This document shows, in pieces, positions 25,970 to 36,097 of a stretch of DNA of 64,000 nucleotides (positions within the stretch are counted from its first letter, which is position 1; each line of letters opens with the position of its first letter). The position numbers and the translations under genes were made by a program. The notes below the pieces were generated by a model that saw only the letters and a program-made list of their open reading frames with translations, searched no databases and was not told where the DNA came from. The stretch comes from Hafnia alvei. Its GTDB lineage: Bacteria; Pseudomonadota; Gammaproteobacteria; Enterobacterales; Enterobacteriaceae. Location of the stretch: the NCBI RefSeq assembly GCF_034424155.1, contig NZ_CP139992.1:4480012-4544011 (forward strand). Reading direction: 5' to 3'.

Positions 25970-28275
25970 TAATCACGCTCATCAGGAGATAAACGACGAC
26001 GGCGTAAAATCCGTAGCAGACGCCATAGCACGATGGCCAACAGTACGACGCTCACCGCTGATAACACGGCAACCAGAATCGGATGCGTCGAGAATACATG
26101 CCACAGACGTTCCCACCACGGCAGATGACCCACGTAGTAAACATCGCCCACGCGCAGGCTGTTCACACCAGACTCACGGATGACTACAACAGAACCTGAC
26201 ATTGAGGCTTTCTTACCGCTGTCGATCATCGCGTCATTAAGCAGGCTATAGCCACGTGGGCTGTCTGCCAGCAAAGCAACAATGCTACGCTGATCGTGAT
26301 ACGGAGACTGGAAACCAATCACCGCGGCCATGGCACCTTCAGAGCGAATGGTGGTCTGCGAGTCAGGCTTCATTGCGGAAGCTTCTGGCATGATGGTGTC
26401 GAGATTTGGTCGACGCATCGGCATTTTGATCCAGCTTTCCGTTGCATCCACCAGCAGATCGATTTTGTCATCCTGTTTGAGTGCATCAGGAATTGAGCCA
26501 ATTAACAGCACATCGGTATCTTTATCTTTTACCTGTGCCCAATCATCGGTCAGCGATACATTCAGCGCAGGGAAACCGGTTTGAGCACCAATGCTGCCCA
26601 ATGCGTTTAGCATGGCCGTGACTTGAGCCGGCGTAGATTGTTTACCCACAACCACTTCAGTTTCTGACAAATCGGCTAAGCGACTGAACGGGAACCCGGC
26701 GTTGGCGAACGAACGTAAATCCGGCATCGCCATAAAATGACGATAGCCTGAGAAGTCGATGGTTGAAGTGCCATCAATCGCCACCGTGTTAGGGACTGGC
26801 TGTGAGGTCACACAGTTATCCACTGACCCGCCGGAAATGGGATTCGCGTAGTCAAAATCAAAGCGCAGCTGGTTACTGGCACCCAGTTTCAAGGCCGGAA
26901 TAGCCACATCAGTATTTTTATCAATCAATCCTTGGAACAGCGGCAAGCGCATCAACAATGCACCTTTATCGTGCTCAGGCACCAAATTGAACGATTGGAT
27001 AAACTGATTGTTTAGGCTGATCCGCATGCGGGAACCGTCTTCGCTCGCAGGCGACGTATAACGGTACTTCATACGCATATCAATGCCGGTACTGCGGATC
27101 AAGAACAGGTCTGGCGGCAGGTTTAGCGTCACGCTAATCGGCGACGGCTCTAAACCTGTCGATTGCAACTGCTCTGCATAGGTCTGTAGCTCGGAGAACG
27201 TCATTGGGCGGTCGGTACGTACCCAGTTTGGCGCATCGTATGGCACGCGAGGTGCCAGCGTTTTAACGCCTTCGACCTCAACGCTGTCACCACGGAACAG
27301 AATGTTGCCCTGCGCAATACCGCGCACCGCCGTCATCAGGTCTTTATCATCACGACCCAACACCAGCAGCAATTTCACATACGGGTTATCTGGGCGACTG
27401 ATCATCTCAACCACAGGCCCATTCACAGCCGGATAATCGCGCAGGAAATCAGGGCGCTTATCGTTGGTCGCAAATACTACGCCGTGTTTTTCCGGCAGTT
27501 GGTTAAACAGAACAGGGAAGTTTTGCCCACGCCATTGCGCTTTGCTACCAAACCAAGATGCCAGCACGCCCGCAGCGCGTTGTTCTGACAAGTTAGGCTG
27601 ACCGGCAAAGACGATAGGCAGCGTTAGCGCACTATAATCGCGAGCATCAAAGAAAGGCTCAGGGAAATGCGACAAATCATTTTTCAGCGGCAACCCTTGG
27701 TAGGTCAGGCTGATGGAGCTGTTTTTGCCCACGTCTAGCCAGAGTGCGGTACTCGCTGGATTCTCACAAACGGCACGATAGTGACCAACAAACTCCAGAC
27801 GAACGCGGTTAAAATCGCTGATGTAGCGAGAATCAATCGGTACCTGTGCGCTGTTTTTCTTACCCAACTGCTCTTTCGCAATCGGCAACACGCCCATGAG
27901 TTCATCGTTAAGAAAAACTTTTACCTGAGACTCCACGGGGAATAGCGCGGGCGACGGCGTAAACTCTAAGTTCAGCATCGCATTCGATACCACTTCATCG
28001 CTACGCACGCCAAACTCAAACTGTCCGGTAGGATCAACGCCGCGCAAATGCATACTGCCCGGTGCCGGTGCAATCTTAGCGAAGGTTAAGTTAACGTCAC
28101 GCGTCGGGATCCCAACGACCTGAGGTGCTGGCGCGGCGGGATCGGTCAATGCGGTCGTAGCGGCATTTGTTGTCGCCACATTCTCTGGTTCGGTTACAGG
28201 AGACACCGGCTCAGCATGCACCAAAGTGCTAATACCCAATGCCACAGCAGTTAGCCAAAATATTTTTTTATTCAT
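25969..28275 (-). CDS. bcsB: Cellulose synthase regulatory/periplasmic subunit BcsB
   Basis: Periplasmic subunit anchored by one C-terminal helix; it forms the synthase complex with BcsA and guides the polymer. From the ATG at 28275 it has 768 residues, starting with a signal peptide [21 protein letters not shown]; a longer frame from a GTG at 28314 would put 13 polar residues in front of it. Typical stretches are [60 protein letters not shown] and the C-terminal anchor at about residues 730-757, followed by an arginine-rich cytoplasmic tail. Positioned between bcsA and bcsZ with a 95-135 base gap before it. Confidence 0.94.
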   Translation of the reverse strand: MNKKIFWLTAVALGISTLVHAEPVSPVTEPENVATTNAATTALTDPAAPAPQVVGIPTRDVNLTFAKIAPAPGSMHLRGVDPTGQFEFGVRSDEVVSNAMLNLEFTPSPALFPVESQVKVFLNDELMGVLPIAKEQLGKKNSAQVPIDSRYISDFNRVRLEFVGHYRAVCENPASTALWLDVGKNSSISLTYQGLPLKNDLSHFPEPFFDARDYSALTLPIVFAGQPNLSEQRAAGVLASWFGSKAQWRGQNFPVLFNQLPEKHGVVFATNDKRPDFLRDYPAVNGPVVEMISRPDNPYVKLLLVLGRDDKDLMTAVRGIAQGNILFRGDSVEVEGVKTLAPRVPYDAPNWVRTDRPMTFSELQTYAEQLQSTGLEPSPISVTLNLPPDLFLIRSTGIDMRMKYRYTSPASEDGSRMRISLNNQFIQSFNLVPEHDKGALLMRLPLFQGLIDKNTDVAIPALKLGASNQLRFDFDYANPISGGSVDNCVTSQPVPNTVAIDGTSTIDFSGYRHFMAMPDLRSFANAGFPFSRLADLSETEVVVGKQSTPAQVTAMLNALGSIGAQTGFPALNVSLTDDWAQVKDKDTDVLLIGSIPDALKQDDKIDLLVDATESWIKMPMRRPNLDTIMPEASAMKPDSQTTIRSEGAMAAVIGFQSPYHDQRSIVALLADSPRGYSLLNDAMIDSGKKASMSGSVVVIRESGVNSLRVGDVYYVGHLPWWERLWHVFSTHPILVAVLSAVSVVLLAIVLWRLLRILRRRRLSPDERD

Positions 28276-28410
28276 CGCATTATCATCATGTTGAGCCAAT
28301 GTCTGATTCACCACTTTACTCTTCGTATCTCATCGCACAGAGTCTCCGCTGCGCCTTGAAATCGATGAATAAAGAAAAGTCCCGAAACGCTTATTATTTT
28401 TCCTGCCTAC

Positions 28411-30984
28411 TTAAGCTCTGCTCACCCCGCGTGGAATAAACGAAACCGTCCACGCAACCAGAGTGGTAAATCCAACAAACACACTACGTAAAATCGGCGG
28501 TGCGTAGTCGGCAAGGCTTTGGTATCCACGGAAACCGAGTTTCAAAATATCCACCAAACTCTCTACCGGTTTGTCTTCTGCAAAACTGTCTTGCCACAGC
28601 GCCCAAGTATCTGCGCGGGCAAACGTACACTGAATAAACTCAATGTGCTGGGCTACGCTCATGTTATCCATACGCAAACCGGCTTTTTGTCCGAAGACTC
28701 GCGTAACCTTAGCTGGGAAGGAATATTCCTGCTGTCCACGCTTTAGCATCAGCGTGATGTTCTCACCATCCTGCAACACATTGCCTGAGCGTAGCTCAAT
28801 TCCCACGCCGCCATCAGAATAGTCACGCAGCGTACAAGGGAAAATATGGCCGTCTTTTCGCGCAATTGCCGCAGGCATCGCAATTTCGACACGGTGAGAC
28901 TGACGAACCTGCTTAGTTTCAACCGATACCGCCACGGCACCGCCTAAAATGACCATGTTGTAGAACACCCACACCATACTCATCGCCACCGTCCAGATCT
29001 CATCTTCTGGCCCGAATGACATGCGCCAAATTCCCAGAATCAGCCCGGCAAAGTTCAGCAGAACCAAAATCAGATACGGACGGGTAATTACCCAGTCGAC
29101 GTGCTGATGCTCAACCAAGCCACCTTTGGCAGTCACGTTAAATTTCCCTTTATGCGGATTAAATAACGCCACCGTAGTAGGACGTGCGATGTACCACGCC
29201 AGCACCGTTTCGTAGATTTCACTCCAAAACGAATGGCGGTATTTGCCTTGGATTTTTGAGTTGGTGAGGCTGGAATGCACAATGTGTGGGATAACATACA
29301 AAGCGATAGCCAGCGCCGGAGCAAAAATGATGTAGGCGTGCATCAGCAAGAACGCCAACGGCGCGGTTAAGAAAATAAGCCGCGGGATACCCGATAAGAA
29401 ATGCAGCATGGCGTTGGCATAACAAATACGCTGCGCCAGCTTCAAGCCTTTGCCAAACAGCGGGTTATCCAAACGGAAAATCTGCACCATGCCGCGCGCC
29501 CAGCGAATACGCTGACCAATATGCGCCGACAAACTCTCCGTGGCTAAACCCGCCGCCTGTGGAATTCGAATATAGGCCGACGTCCATCCACGGCGGTGTA
29601 AACGCAAAGAGGTATGCGCATCTTCCGTCACGGTTTCAACGGCGATCCCGCCCACTTCGTCCAGCGCAGTACGTCGCAATACGGCACAAGAACCGCAGAA
29701 GAAGGTCGCATCCCACATATCGTTGCCGTCTTGCAGCAAACCATAGAACAAAGTGCCTTCATTCGGCGTGCGGCGGAAACGACCAAGGTTACGTTCAAAA
29801 GGATCGGGGGAGAAAAAGTGGTGCGGCGTCTGCATCATGCCGAGCTTTTTGTCTTTAAAGAACCAGCCCAGCGTTAACTGTAGGAATGAACGCGTTGGCA
29901 CGTGGTCACAGTCAAAAATCGCTACAAATTCGCCGGTCGCCTGCTTCAGGGCGTTATTGATATTCCCCGCTTTTGCATGTTCATGCGTTGTACGAGCAAT
30001 ATATTTAACCCCTACCGTCTCCGCAAATTCACGAAACTCTTCGCGGCCACCGTCATCCAACAACCAGATATTCAGTTTTTCTTTCGGCCAGTCAATGCCC
30101 AACGCCGCGTAGATCGTTGGTTTAACTACGCTCATATCTTCGTTGTAGGTTGGCACCATGATATCGATAGTTGGCCACGACTTAACGTCTTCCGGCATCG
30201 GTGCTGGCTGGCGATTAAGCGGCCAAATGGTTTGGAAATACCCCAGAACCAACACTACCCACGCATAGGTTTCTGCGGCAAGCAGCAGCAACCCACAGAT
30301 TAAACTGACCGGATCGTCCCAGTTTAGCGTTGAGGTATAGCGCCACCAGATATAACGACAAGAAACCGTTAACGACAGCACGATCATCATCAGAGAGGAG
30401 AAGCGCCCTGGAATACGCCGCACCACCATGGCAATACCCCACAGCAGCAGTACGAAAACAAACTGGGAACTTAAATCAAACGGCTGGGAGATACATAACA
30501 GCGCGAGGATGGTAGAGAAAACGCACATCACGCCTAAAATAATACGCCGAACGCCCTGCCCTAAACGGTTAAAGGCCTCTTCAGACTCTTCCGCACCGTG
30601 TTCCTGTACTTTATCAGGCAGACTTTTCAGCCAGCCATGATAGCGATTGTGCAAACCTTTAAAACGCTCACCTAAGCCATAATTTTTTACCGAGCGATGC
30701 GCGGAGAACACGATCAACCACAGGGACTGAATGGCATAACGAACGATATCTAACGGGCGTGGGCGCTGTGCATCAATATGGGGAAAAAGCGTGGTTTGCT
30801 GGCTACGGATCTGCTGCCAGCGCGGGGATTCCAGTTTTAGAAATAACCAGGCCATGGACAACCAAAAACACCCCAGCGCCGCGCCTAAAGGGGAGGCCTC
30901 GTTATACTGGCGGTATTGACGATAGCGATCGGCCAACGCCTGACGCGCTGGCGTCATTAGAAACAGATCGAGTATCCACCTCAT
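28411..30984 (-). CDS. bcsA: Cellulose synthase catalytic subunit BcsA
   Basis: Processive family-2 glycosyltransferase that polymerises UDP-glucose and moves the chain through the inner membrane. The 857 residues compare with 872 in E. coli. Visible motifs: DDG at 310-312, DCD at 358-360, the catalytic-base region TED at 453-455 and QRIRW at 491-495. The C-terminal PilZ domain has RxxxR (Arg694 and Arg698) and DYSDGG (721-726), so c-di-GMP activation should be intact. Several membrane helices lie between 35-55, 145-250 and 510-690. It overlaps bcsQ by 4 bases (ATGA). Confidence 0.97.
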   Translation of the reverse strand: MRWILDLFLMTPARQALADRYRQYRQYNEASPLGAALGCFWLSMAWLFLKLESPRWQQIRSQQTTLFPHIDAQRPRPLDIVRYAIQSLWLIVFSAHRSVKNYGLGERFKGLHNRYHGWLKSLPDKVQEHGAEESEEAFNRLGQGVRRIILGVMCVFSTILALLCISQPFDLSSQFVFVLLLWGIAMVVRRIPGRFSSLMMIVLSLTVSCRYIWWRYTSTLNWDDPVSLICGLLLLAAETYAWVVLVLGYFQTIWPLNRQPAPMPEDVKSWPTIDIMVPTYNEDMSVVKPTIYAALGIDWPKEKLNIWLLDDGGREEFREFAETVGVKYIARTTHEHAKAGNINNALKQATGEFVAIFDCDHVPTRSFLQLTLGWFFKDKKLGMMQTPHHFFSPDPFERNLGRFRRTPNEGTLFYGLLQDGNDMWDATFFCGSCAVLRRTALDEVGGIAVETVTEDAHTSLRLHRRGWTSAYIRIPQAAGLATESLSAHIGQRIRWARGMVQIFRLDNPLFGKGLKLAQRICYANAMLHFLSGIPRLIFLTAPLAFLLMHAYIIFAPALAIALYVIPHIVHSSLTNSKIQGKYRHSFWSEIYETVLAWYIARPTTVALFNPHKGKFNVTAKGGLVEHQHVDWVITRPYLILVLLNFAGLILGIWRMSFGPEDEIWTVAMSMVWVFYNMVILGGAVAVSVETKQVRQSHRVEIAMPAAIARKDGHIFPCTLRDYSDGGVGIELRSGNVLQDGENITLMLKRGQQEYSFPAKVTRVFGQKAGLRMDNMSVAQHIEFIQCTFARADTWALWQDSFAEDKPVESLVDILKLGFRGYQSLADYAPPILRSVFVGFTTLVAWTVSFIPRGVSRA

Positions 30985-31736
30985 AACGCCGACCCATCAG
31001 CAACGTTGCCATCGGCATCAAAATGCAGCAAACACCAATTAGCCAACGTCATAATTTCTTCGGTTGCCAGCGAGTGCGGATAATACTCGCCCACCGGTTG
31101 CTTGGCGGCGCTCGCCTCAGCCATCGCTTCGTCGCGGTGAATCACCATAGGCAACAGCGAAGGCAAACTTTGCAGCCACAGCTGATAAATATCTTCTTGC
31201 AGCTTACTGGTGGCAAGTAGTTGATTTGCAAGCAGGAACGTTCCCTGCGGCAGCGCCTGCTGATGTAAGCGCGTGTGGCAGTTGGTATCAGGAACAATAA
31301 CGTTAATAACGCCATCGGCAAGAGAAGTGAAATGCTGTGTCAGCGGATGCATACCGTTTGGCACATCTAGCAAAATCCAGTTATAACGGCCATTGGCACG
31401 CAATGCTGGAATGTTTTGCGCCCAGTGCGTCCAGCGGTGTATGTCCGTAAAGAATTGCGCATGCTCATCTGCGCTAATCTGTCCGAAAGGTAGAAAATCA
31501 AGCAGGTCGGTGTAACGTAGCGCCGCATCTTGCCAAGCCGTACCATCAAATTCAGCACGCGCCCAACCGTTCGTGTGGGCGAAATCCGTATTGAAATGCA
31601 TACGCAGCAAATTCGCAGGGGTGGCGTCGATGACTAACACGGATTCACCCAGTTGCTGCAACCCCCACGCTAACGCAGCGGTGATAGATGTGGTTCCCAC
31701 ACCTCCTCGCATTCCCTGCAAAGCAATAATTGCCAT
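30981..31736 (-). CDS. bcsQ: BcsQ, MinD/ParA-like ATPase for cellulose synthase
   Basis: A 251-residue cytoplasmic ParA/MinD-like ATPase, needed for assembly or polar placement of the synthase and partner of BcsR. The nucleotide loop is GMRGGVGTTS (8-17), which is intact but lacks the usual second lysine of the deviant Walker A (KGGxGKT); BcsQ proteins typically read RGGVGTT. Unlike E. coli K-12, where a stop codon inactivates bcsQ, this reading frame is open. Coupled to bcsR (TAATG overlap at 31736) and to bcsA (4-base overlap). Confidence 0.93.
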   Translation of the reverse strand: MAIIALQGMRGGVGTTSITAALAWGLQQLGESVLVIDATPANLLRMHFNTDFAHTNGWARAEFDGTAWQDAALRYTDLLDFLPFGQISADEHAQFFTDIHRWTHWAQNIPALRANGRYNWILLDVPNGMHPLTQHFTSLADGVINVIVPDTNCHTRLHQQALPQGTFLLANQLLATSKLQEDIYQLWLQSLPSLLPMVIHRDEAMAEASAAKQPVGEYYPHSLATEEIMTLANWCLLHFDADGNVADGSAL

Positions 31737-31933
31737 TACTTAGCGCTCCCTGCAAATTGCATCAGCTCCGCCAAAAGGGGCCAACGGCGGATCACTTCAT
31801 TCATATGTTCTTGTCTAGATATGTCGATATAGTCAATTTTAGGAATAGAAAATGCTTTGCTTAGAGCTGCAATATCATTTTGGAAAGTAAAAGTAGGGCT
31901 ATTCTCAATCGGATTATTTCTTTTATCATTCAT
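31736..31933 (-). CDS. bcsR: BcsR, small cellulose synthase accessory protein
   Basis: A 65-residue protein at the head of bcsRQABZC; E. coli BcsR (YhjR) has 62. The core NDIAALSKAFSIPKIDYIDI and the later RWPLLAELMQF fit the family. BcsR binds BcsQ and BcsE to form the cytoplasmic regulatory vestibule of the synthase. A 289-base gap separates it from the divergent bcsE. Confidence 0.9.
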   Translation of the reverse strand: MNDKRNNPIENSPTFTFQNDIAALSKAFSIPKIDYIDISRQEHMNEVIRRWPLLAELMQFAGSAK

Positions 31934-32222
31934 TCTGCTATCCGTGAAAAATCGGCTATGGTTTATGATTATAGCTAGATAAAGAAAAGCTGTTTCTACA
32001 ATATAATAGCGAGAACATATCAGTCTTAGTAATTTGTCGTGAATTATTTATAATGTTACATTCCTTTGGGAAATTTCGCTAGTAAACTGATATAAGTTCA
32101 ATTAATTGGAGCCGCAGAAAAACAACGAGCAAAAGCATTTCGTGTGGCTAAGATAAATCTGTCAATTAGATAAAAACATCAGTTTTACTAGGTATAATCA
32201 CATTCAGAGAAATTAAACTCTT
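31934..32222. promoter_or_regulatory. Divergent control region between bcsR and bcsE
   Basis: An AT-rich gap of 289 bases between the two cellulose operons that must hold both promoters. I see no operator I can name; the leader just before bcsR includes TATGATTATAGCTAG-like -10-type sequence near 31955-31980, which is only suggestive. Confidence 0.5.
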
Positions 32223-33785
32223 ATGGCGCTATCGTTTTCTCTTGGAGTTCATCAACTATGGGATGAGCTTCGCATTATGCAAGCTCCCGGCCTCTACTGG
32301 GTGAGCGCAGATCGCGAAGTTGATGCCAAAAGTTTTTGTCAGCAGGTTATCTCTAGCCAGCCAGCTGAAACACGCGCGGCGTTAATCAGCGTTAATCATC
32401 CTCCTCAGGATATCATCAGTGCCAACTACGCTCATGGGCCCGACAAACTTCCTATCTATTCTCTGCCTGAAAGTAAAAAAGCGTTATTTCAGCTGACTGA
32501 AGATTTAATGCGCGGTTTAAATCCGAAAAATCGTCTGTTGATGTTGTTAACCCCCTCCAGTATTTGGGAACAGCTGCAACCTTATGAGCTAACCGACTGG
32601 ATGAGAAATACTGCCCGCTGGTTGCGCCAACAAAACTGTACATTATTGATTTTAGACTACGGGAAAAGCGCCAATAATCAAAGGGCAACGCTTCAGTCTC
32701 AACACCGTACGCTATGTGGCCTCGCGAGCCTACGATGGCTTCAGGACCTGCACCGTTATGACGTGGCGTATTGGTGTAACCAAAACGGTGTCACCGCGCA
32801 GCAAGACGTCAGCGTTTCTTTTGATGAGCAAGGTTGGCATGCACAGGAAGATGCGTCTCAAGCGCCACAGCCACGCAACGATGAACAGCTCTATCTAGCC
32901 CATAAAGGCGTGCTGGAAGGTGCTCCACCGCTGTCAGAAAATTGGCATCTATTTGAGAGCAATCTAGCGCTGTTTAATGCTGCCTATGCAGCACAAGCTT
33001 CAACGCTGGTGTTTCAGCTTTCGAACAGCGATCAGCTCGATGCACTGGCGCGAAAAATTCATACTTTGCGCCGTCAGCGCGGCAAAATCATTAAGCTCGT
33101 TGTGCGTGAAAGCACACCTTGCTTGCGTTTCAGCGATGAACGTTTGTTATTGGCCTGTGGTGCCAATCTGATTGTGCCGCATAATGCGCCACTTTCACGC
33201 TGTTTAACCATGTTAGAAGGGATTCAGGGACAAACCTACCCGCGCCATGTCCCTGCAGATATTAATCTGCTGATTGATGCAATGCGCCCGCTGAATTTGA
33301 AAGGATATATTCCTTACAATCCTTTCTGCGAAACGTTGATGTCATTGATGAATAACGCATTATTACCAGAAGACAGCAAAGGAATTCTGGTGGCATTGCG
33401 CCCGGTGCCCGGACTGCGCGCTGAACAAGCTCTCACGCTATGCCGCGCTCGCCGCTTCGGTGATTTAGTCACTATTGATGAAAACCGGCTCACACTGTTT
33501 CTTTCATCATGCAGAATCAATGACTTAGACGTTGCACTTAAACACATATTTCCACTGCCGGTCGAAGAAGTTTTCTCCAACCGCATGGTTTGGTATCAAG
33601 ACAAACTGATCATCATGGAACTGCAGCAGATGCAGCTTAATAAGCCATCAAACTGGCATCTTTCCGACCGGCTCGCGCCGTTGGTCGGCAATAAAAGCAG
33701 TCCGGTGGCCGAAGAGCGTCCACCTCGGCATTCACCGCAGCCAATCAGCTTATCTCTAGCCTTACATCAGGAGCGTGCTGAATGA
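32223..33785 (+). CDS. bcsE: BcsE, c-di-GMP-binding cellulose regulator
   Basis: A 520-residue cytoplasmic protein; E. coli BcsE has 523. The C-terminal GIL domain carries the RxGD signature as RFGD (411-414), which binds c-di-GMP, and the upstream part contains degenerate REC-like and NTPase-like folds. It tunes cellulose output by recruiting BcsRQ and BcsF to the synthase. First gene of bcsEFG, divergent from bcsR; the ribosome site before the ATG is weak. Overlaps bcsF by 4 bases. Confidence 0.94.
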   Translation: MALSFSLGVHQLWDELRIMQAPGLYWVSADREVDAKSFCQQVISSQPAETRAALISVNHPPQDIISANYAHGPDKLPIYSLPESKKALFQLTEDLMRGLNPKNRLLMLLTPSSIWEQLQPYELTDWMRNTARWLRQQNCTLLILDYGKSANNQRATLQSQHRTLCGLASLRWLQDLHRYDVAYWCNQNGVTAQQDVSVSFDEQGWHAQEDASQAPQPRNDEQLYLAHKGVLEGAPPLSENWHLFESNLALFNAAYAAQASTLVFQLSNSDQLDALARKIHTLRRQRGKIIKLVVRESTPCLRFSDERLLLACGANLIVPHNAPLSRCLTMLEGIQGQTYPRHVPADINLLIDAMRPLNLKGYIPYNPFCETLMSLMNNALLPEDSKGILVALRPVPGLRAEQALTLCRARRFGDLVTIDENRLTLFLSSCRINDLDVALKHIFPLPVEEVFSNRMVWYQDKLIIMELQQMQLNKPSNWHLSDRLAPLVGNKSSPVAEERPPRHSPQPISLSLALHQERAE

Positions 33786-34003
33786 TGAACGGGATGGATA
33801 TACTGCAGCTTATCGTGCTTTGTGCGGTGATTTTGCTGCCATTAGGCTACTATTTGCGTAAAAAATTGCCGATGCTGCTTCAGTCAGTACGCCAAGTTTT
33901 ATTCACGCCGCGCTATTTAAAATCCGAGGGGATCCTGCGGCGTAATACTCGTTTGCAACGTAACACTTCAGTCACGGTAGACCGTAAAAATGACCAAGAA
34001 TAG
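33782..34003 (+). CDS. bcsF: BcsF, small membrane protein
   Basis: A 73-residue protein with a single membrane helix at about residues 8-24 (LQLIVLCAVILLPLGYYL) and a basic cytoplasmic tail; E. coli BcsF has 63. It recruits BcsE to the membrane and supports BcsG. Start and stop overlap both neighbours (4 bases with bcsE, 14 with bcsG), showing a tightly coupled operon. Confidence 0.9.
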   Translation: MMNGMDILQLIVLCAVILLPLGYYLRKKLPMLLQSVRQVLFTPRYLKSEGILRRNTRLQRNTSVTVDRKNDQE

Positions 34004-35657
34004 TAATACCAAGAACAACATCGCGGACCTGTGGCACTACTGGCGTGGGCTAGGCGGTTGGAATTTCTATTTCCTACTTAAATTTGCCCTCTTGTGGTTT
34101 GGCTATCTCAACTTTGATGCACTTTCTAACCTGATTTTCCTCGCCTTTTTGCTTTTCCCTTTACCCAATGCCCGTTTACACCGCTGGCGTAACTGGATTG
34201 CCATACCTATAGGTATTGGTCTGTTTTATCACGATACGTGGCTACCGGGTATCAACAGTATTATGAGTCAAGGCTCGCAGCTAGCGGGCTTCTCAGCGTC
34301 ATACCTTCTGGATTTGGTCAATCGCTTTATCAACTGGAAAATGATCGGTGCAGGCTTCGTAATGCTGGTCGGTTACCTGTTTATCTCACAGTGGATCCGC
34401 ATAACGGTATTCGTGGTGGGTGCGCTCGTTTGGCTGAATGTGTTGCAAATAGCTGGCCCAGCTATCTCCTTAGTCCCTGATACAGCGAGTAATAGCACCG
34501 CGACTGCACCGGCGGCCAACGCCAATACTGGCTCTACATCAGCCGCTGCAACAGGCGACCTGCCGGCACAAACGGCACCACCAGATAGCAAGAACTTGGC
34601 CGCTTATCTCGATGCCTTCTATGCCAGTGAAAAACAGCGCCAAACTCAGTTCCCAGCGGCGCTACCAACGGATGCTCAACCCTTTGATTTACTGATTATC
34701 AATATCTGTTCTTTAGCATGGTCTGACGTTGATTCCATTGGCTTACAGGATCATCCGCTATGGAAACACTTCGATATCCTGTTCAAAAACTTTAACTCAG
34801 CCACCGCCTACAGTGGCCCAGCTTCAATTCGTTTATTACGCGCCAGTTGTGGACAGCCTTCGCATAAAGAGCTTTATTCAGCCGCGGGTCAACAGTGCTA
34901 TCTGATGGATAATTTAGCTAAGCTAGGCTTTGGTCAGAACCTGATTATGGACCATAGCGGCAAGTTTGGTAACTATCTGGATGATCTACGGAAATATGCT
35001 GATTTGCAGCCACCGCTAGAGTCTCAGGCGGGGATTTCAAATGAGCTGACTTCCTTTGACGGCGAGCCCATCTTTAACGATCTCGAGGTGCTGCAACACT
35101 GGGAGCAAACGGTTGAAAAATCAGGGGATGCGCGTACTGCAACCTTCTTTAACCTGATTCCGCTGCACGATGGCAACCGAATGGTTGGCAGCAGTAAAGT
35201 TGCCGATTATAAGCCTCGCGCTCAGAAGCTGTTTGATCAGTTGGATACGTTCCTTACCCAGCTTGAGAAATCAAACCGTAAAATCATGGTTGTTGTTGTG
35301 CCTGAGCACGGTGCTGCGCTAGTTGGGGATAAAATGCAGATGTCTGGCCTACGTGATATCCCAAGCCCAAGCATCACTCACGTTCCCGTGGGCATCAAGT
35401 TTATCGGTATGAAAGCACCACAACCTACTGAAATCGTTGTCGATCAGCCAAGCAGCTATCTGGCGCTTTCCGAGCTGGTTGCACGCTCTGTTGACGGCAA
35501 ACTCTTCACTGAGGCAAGCGTAAACTGGCAGGATCTCTTGAAGGGATTGCCTCAAACCGCACCGGTTTCAGAGAACGATAATGCCATCGTTATTCAGTAT
35601 CAAGGTAAGCCATACATTCGCCTCAACGGTGGTGATTGGGTTCCTTACCCGCAATAA
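33990..35657 (+). CDS. bcsG: BcsG, cellulose phosphoethanolamine transferase
   Basis: Inner-membrane enzyme that transfers phosphoethanolamine from phosphatidylethanolamine to nascent cellulose. The 555 residues comprise four or five membrane helices to about 160, an Ala/Thr-rich linker and a periplasmic alkaline-phosphatase-like domain. Residues that match the E. coli catalytic set are present three positions earlier: Cys240, nucleophile Ser275 (AYSGPAS), Cys287, Cys303 and Glu439-His440 (VPEHG). The modification is therefore predicted to be functional. Last gene of bcsEFG, with a strong terminator 22 bases later. Confidence 0.96.
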   Translation: MTKNSNTKNNIADLWHYWRGLGGWNFYFLLKFALLWFGYLNFDALSNLIFLAFLLFPLPNARLHRWRNWIAIPIGIGLFYHDTWLPGINSIMSQGSQLAGFSASYLLDLVNRFINWKMIGAGFVMLVGYLFISQWIRITVFVVGALVWLNVLQIAGPAISLVPDTASNSTATAPAANANTGSTSAAATGDLPAQTAPPDSKNLAAYLDAFYASEKQRQTQFPAALPTDAQPFDLLIINICSLAWSDVDSIGLQDHPLWKHFDILFKNFNSATAYSGPASIRLLRASCGQPSHKELYSAAGQQCYLMDNLAKLGFGQNLIMDHSGKFGNYLDDLRKYADLQPPLESQAGISNELTSFDGEPIFNDLEVLQHWEQTVEKSGDARTATFFNLIPLHDGNRMVGSSKVADYKPRAQKLFDQLDTFLTQLEKSNRKIMVVVVPEHGAALVGDKMQMSGLRDIPSPSITHVPVGIKFIGMKAPQPTEIVVDQPSSYLALSELVARSVDGKLFTEASVNWQDLLKGLPQTAPVSENDNAIVIQYQGKPYIRLNGGDWVPYPQ

Positions 35658-35679
35658 GATGCTATCGTTAAACAGCTAG

Positions 35680-35706
35680 AAAGGCTCCCAAATGGGGGCC
35701 TTTTTT
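35680..35706 (+). terminator. Terminator of bcsEFG
   Basis: AAAGGCTCCC and GGGGGCCTTT pair (one G-T) around AAAT and are followed by six T, 22 bases after the bcsG stop. Confidence 0.92.
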
Positions 35707-36043
35707 CTTATGTATAACGCCTTAAAAAACATATTTATTCATTATGCCTATATATTTTTACATATACAGGAAATATATTTCCCTCGGGTAGACGTTATTT
35801 TAATATGGATATTTTAATGCATCTTTAACCCAGCAATATATATCTGCAAATACACGTATCCTTAGAATAACGGCAACCGACAATTAAGATTGATATTATT
35901 AACATCTGTTAAGATATTTCTAATAAAACAAAAGACTACTATAGCGTTAGCAGACTAATACATCTGGTTTATCTTTTTTTTGCATGCTAATAGTTACCTC
36001 ATGTACAGATTCACATATAAGAGTACACCCATCCCTTATATCT
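35707..36043. other. AT-rich gap between bcsG and dppF
   Basis: About 340 very AT-rich bases between two converging operons. I see no reading frame, RNA gene or repeat in it. E. coli carries yhjV and a long direct repeat with an ldr toxin gene in this interval; neither is visible here. Confidence 0.5.
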
Positions 36044-36069
36044 AAAAAAAGAGCCTATACAGGCTCTTC
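36044..36069 (-). terminator. Terminator of the dpp operon
   Basis: On the minus strand GAGCCTGTATAGGCTC is followed by seven T, about 28 bases after the dppF stop. Confidence 0.92.
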
Positions 36070-36097
36070 AAATAAATATCTATATGGATAATCCGCT

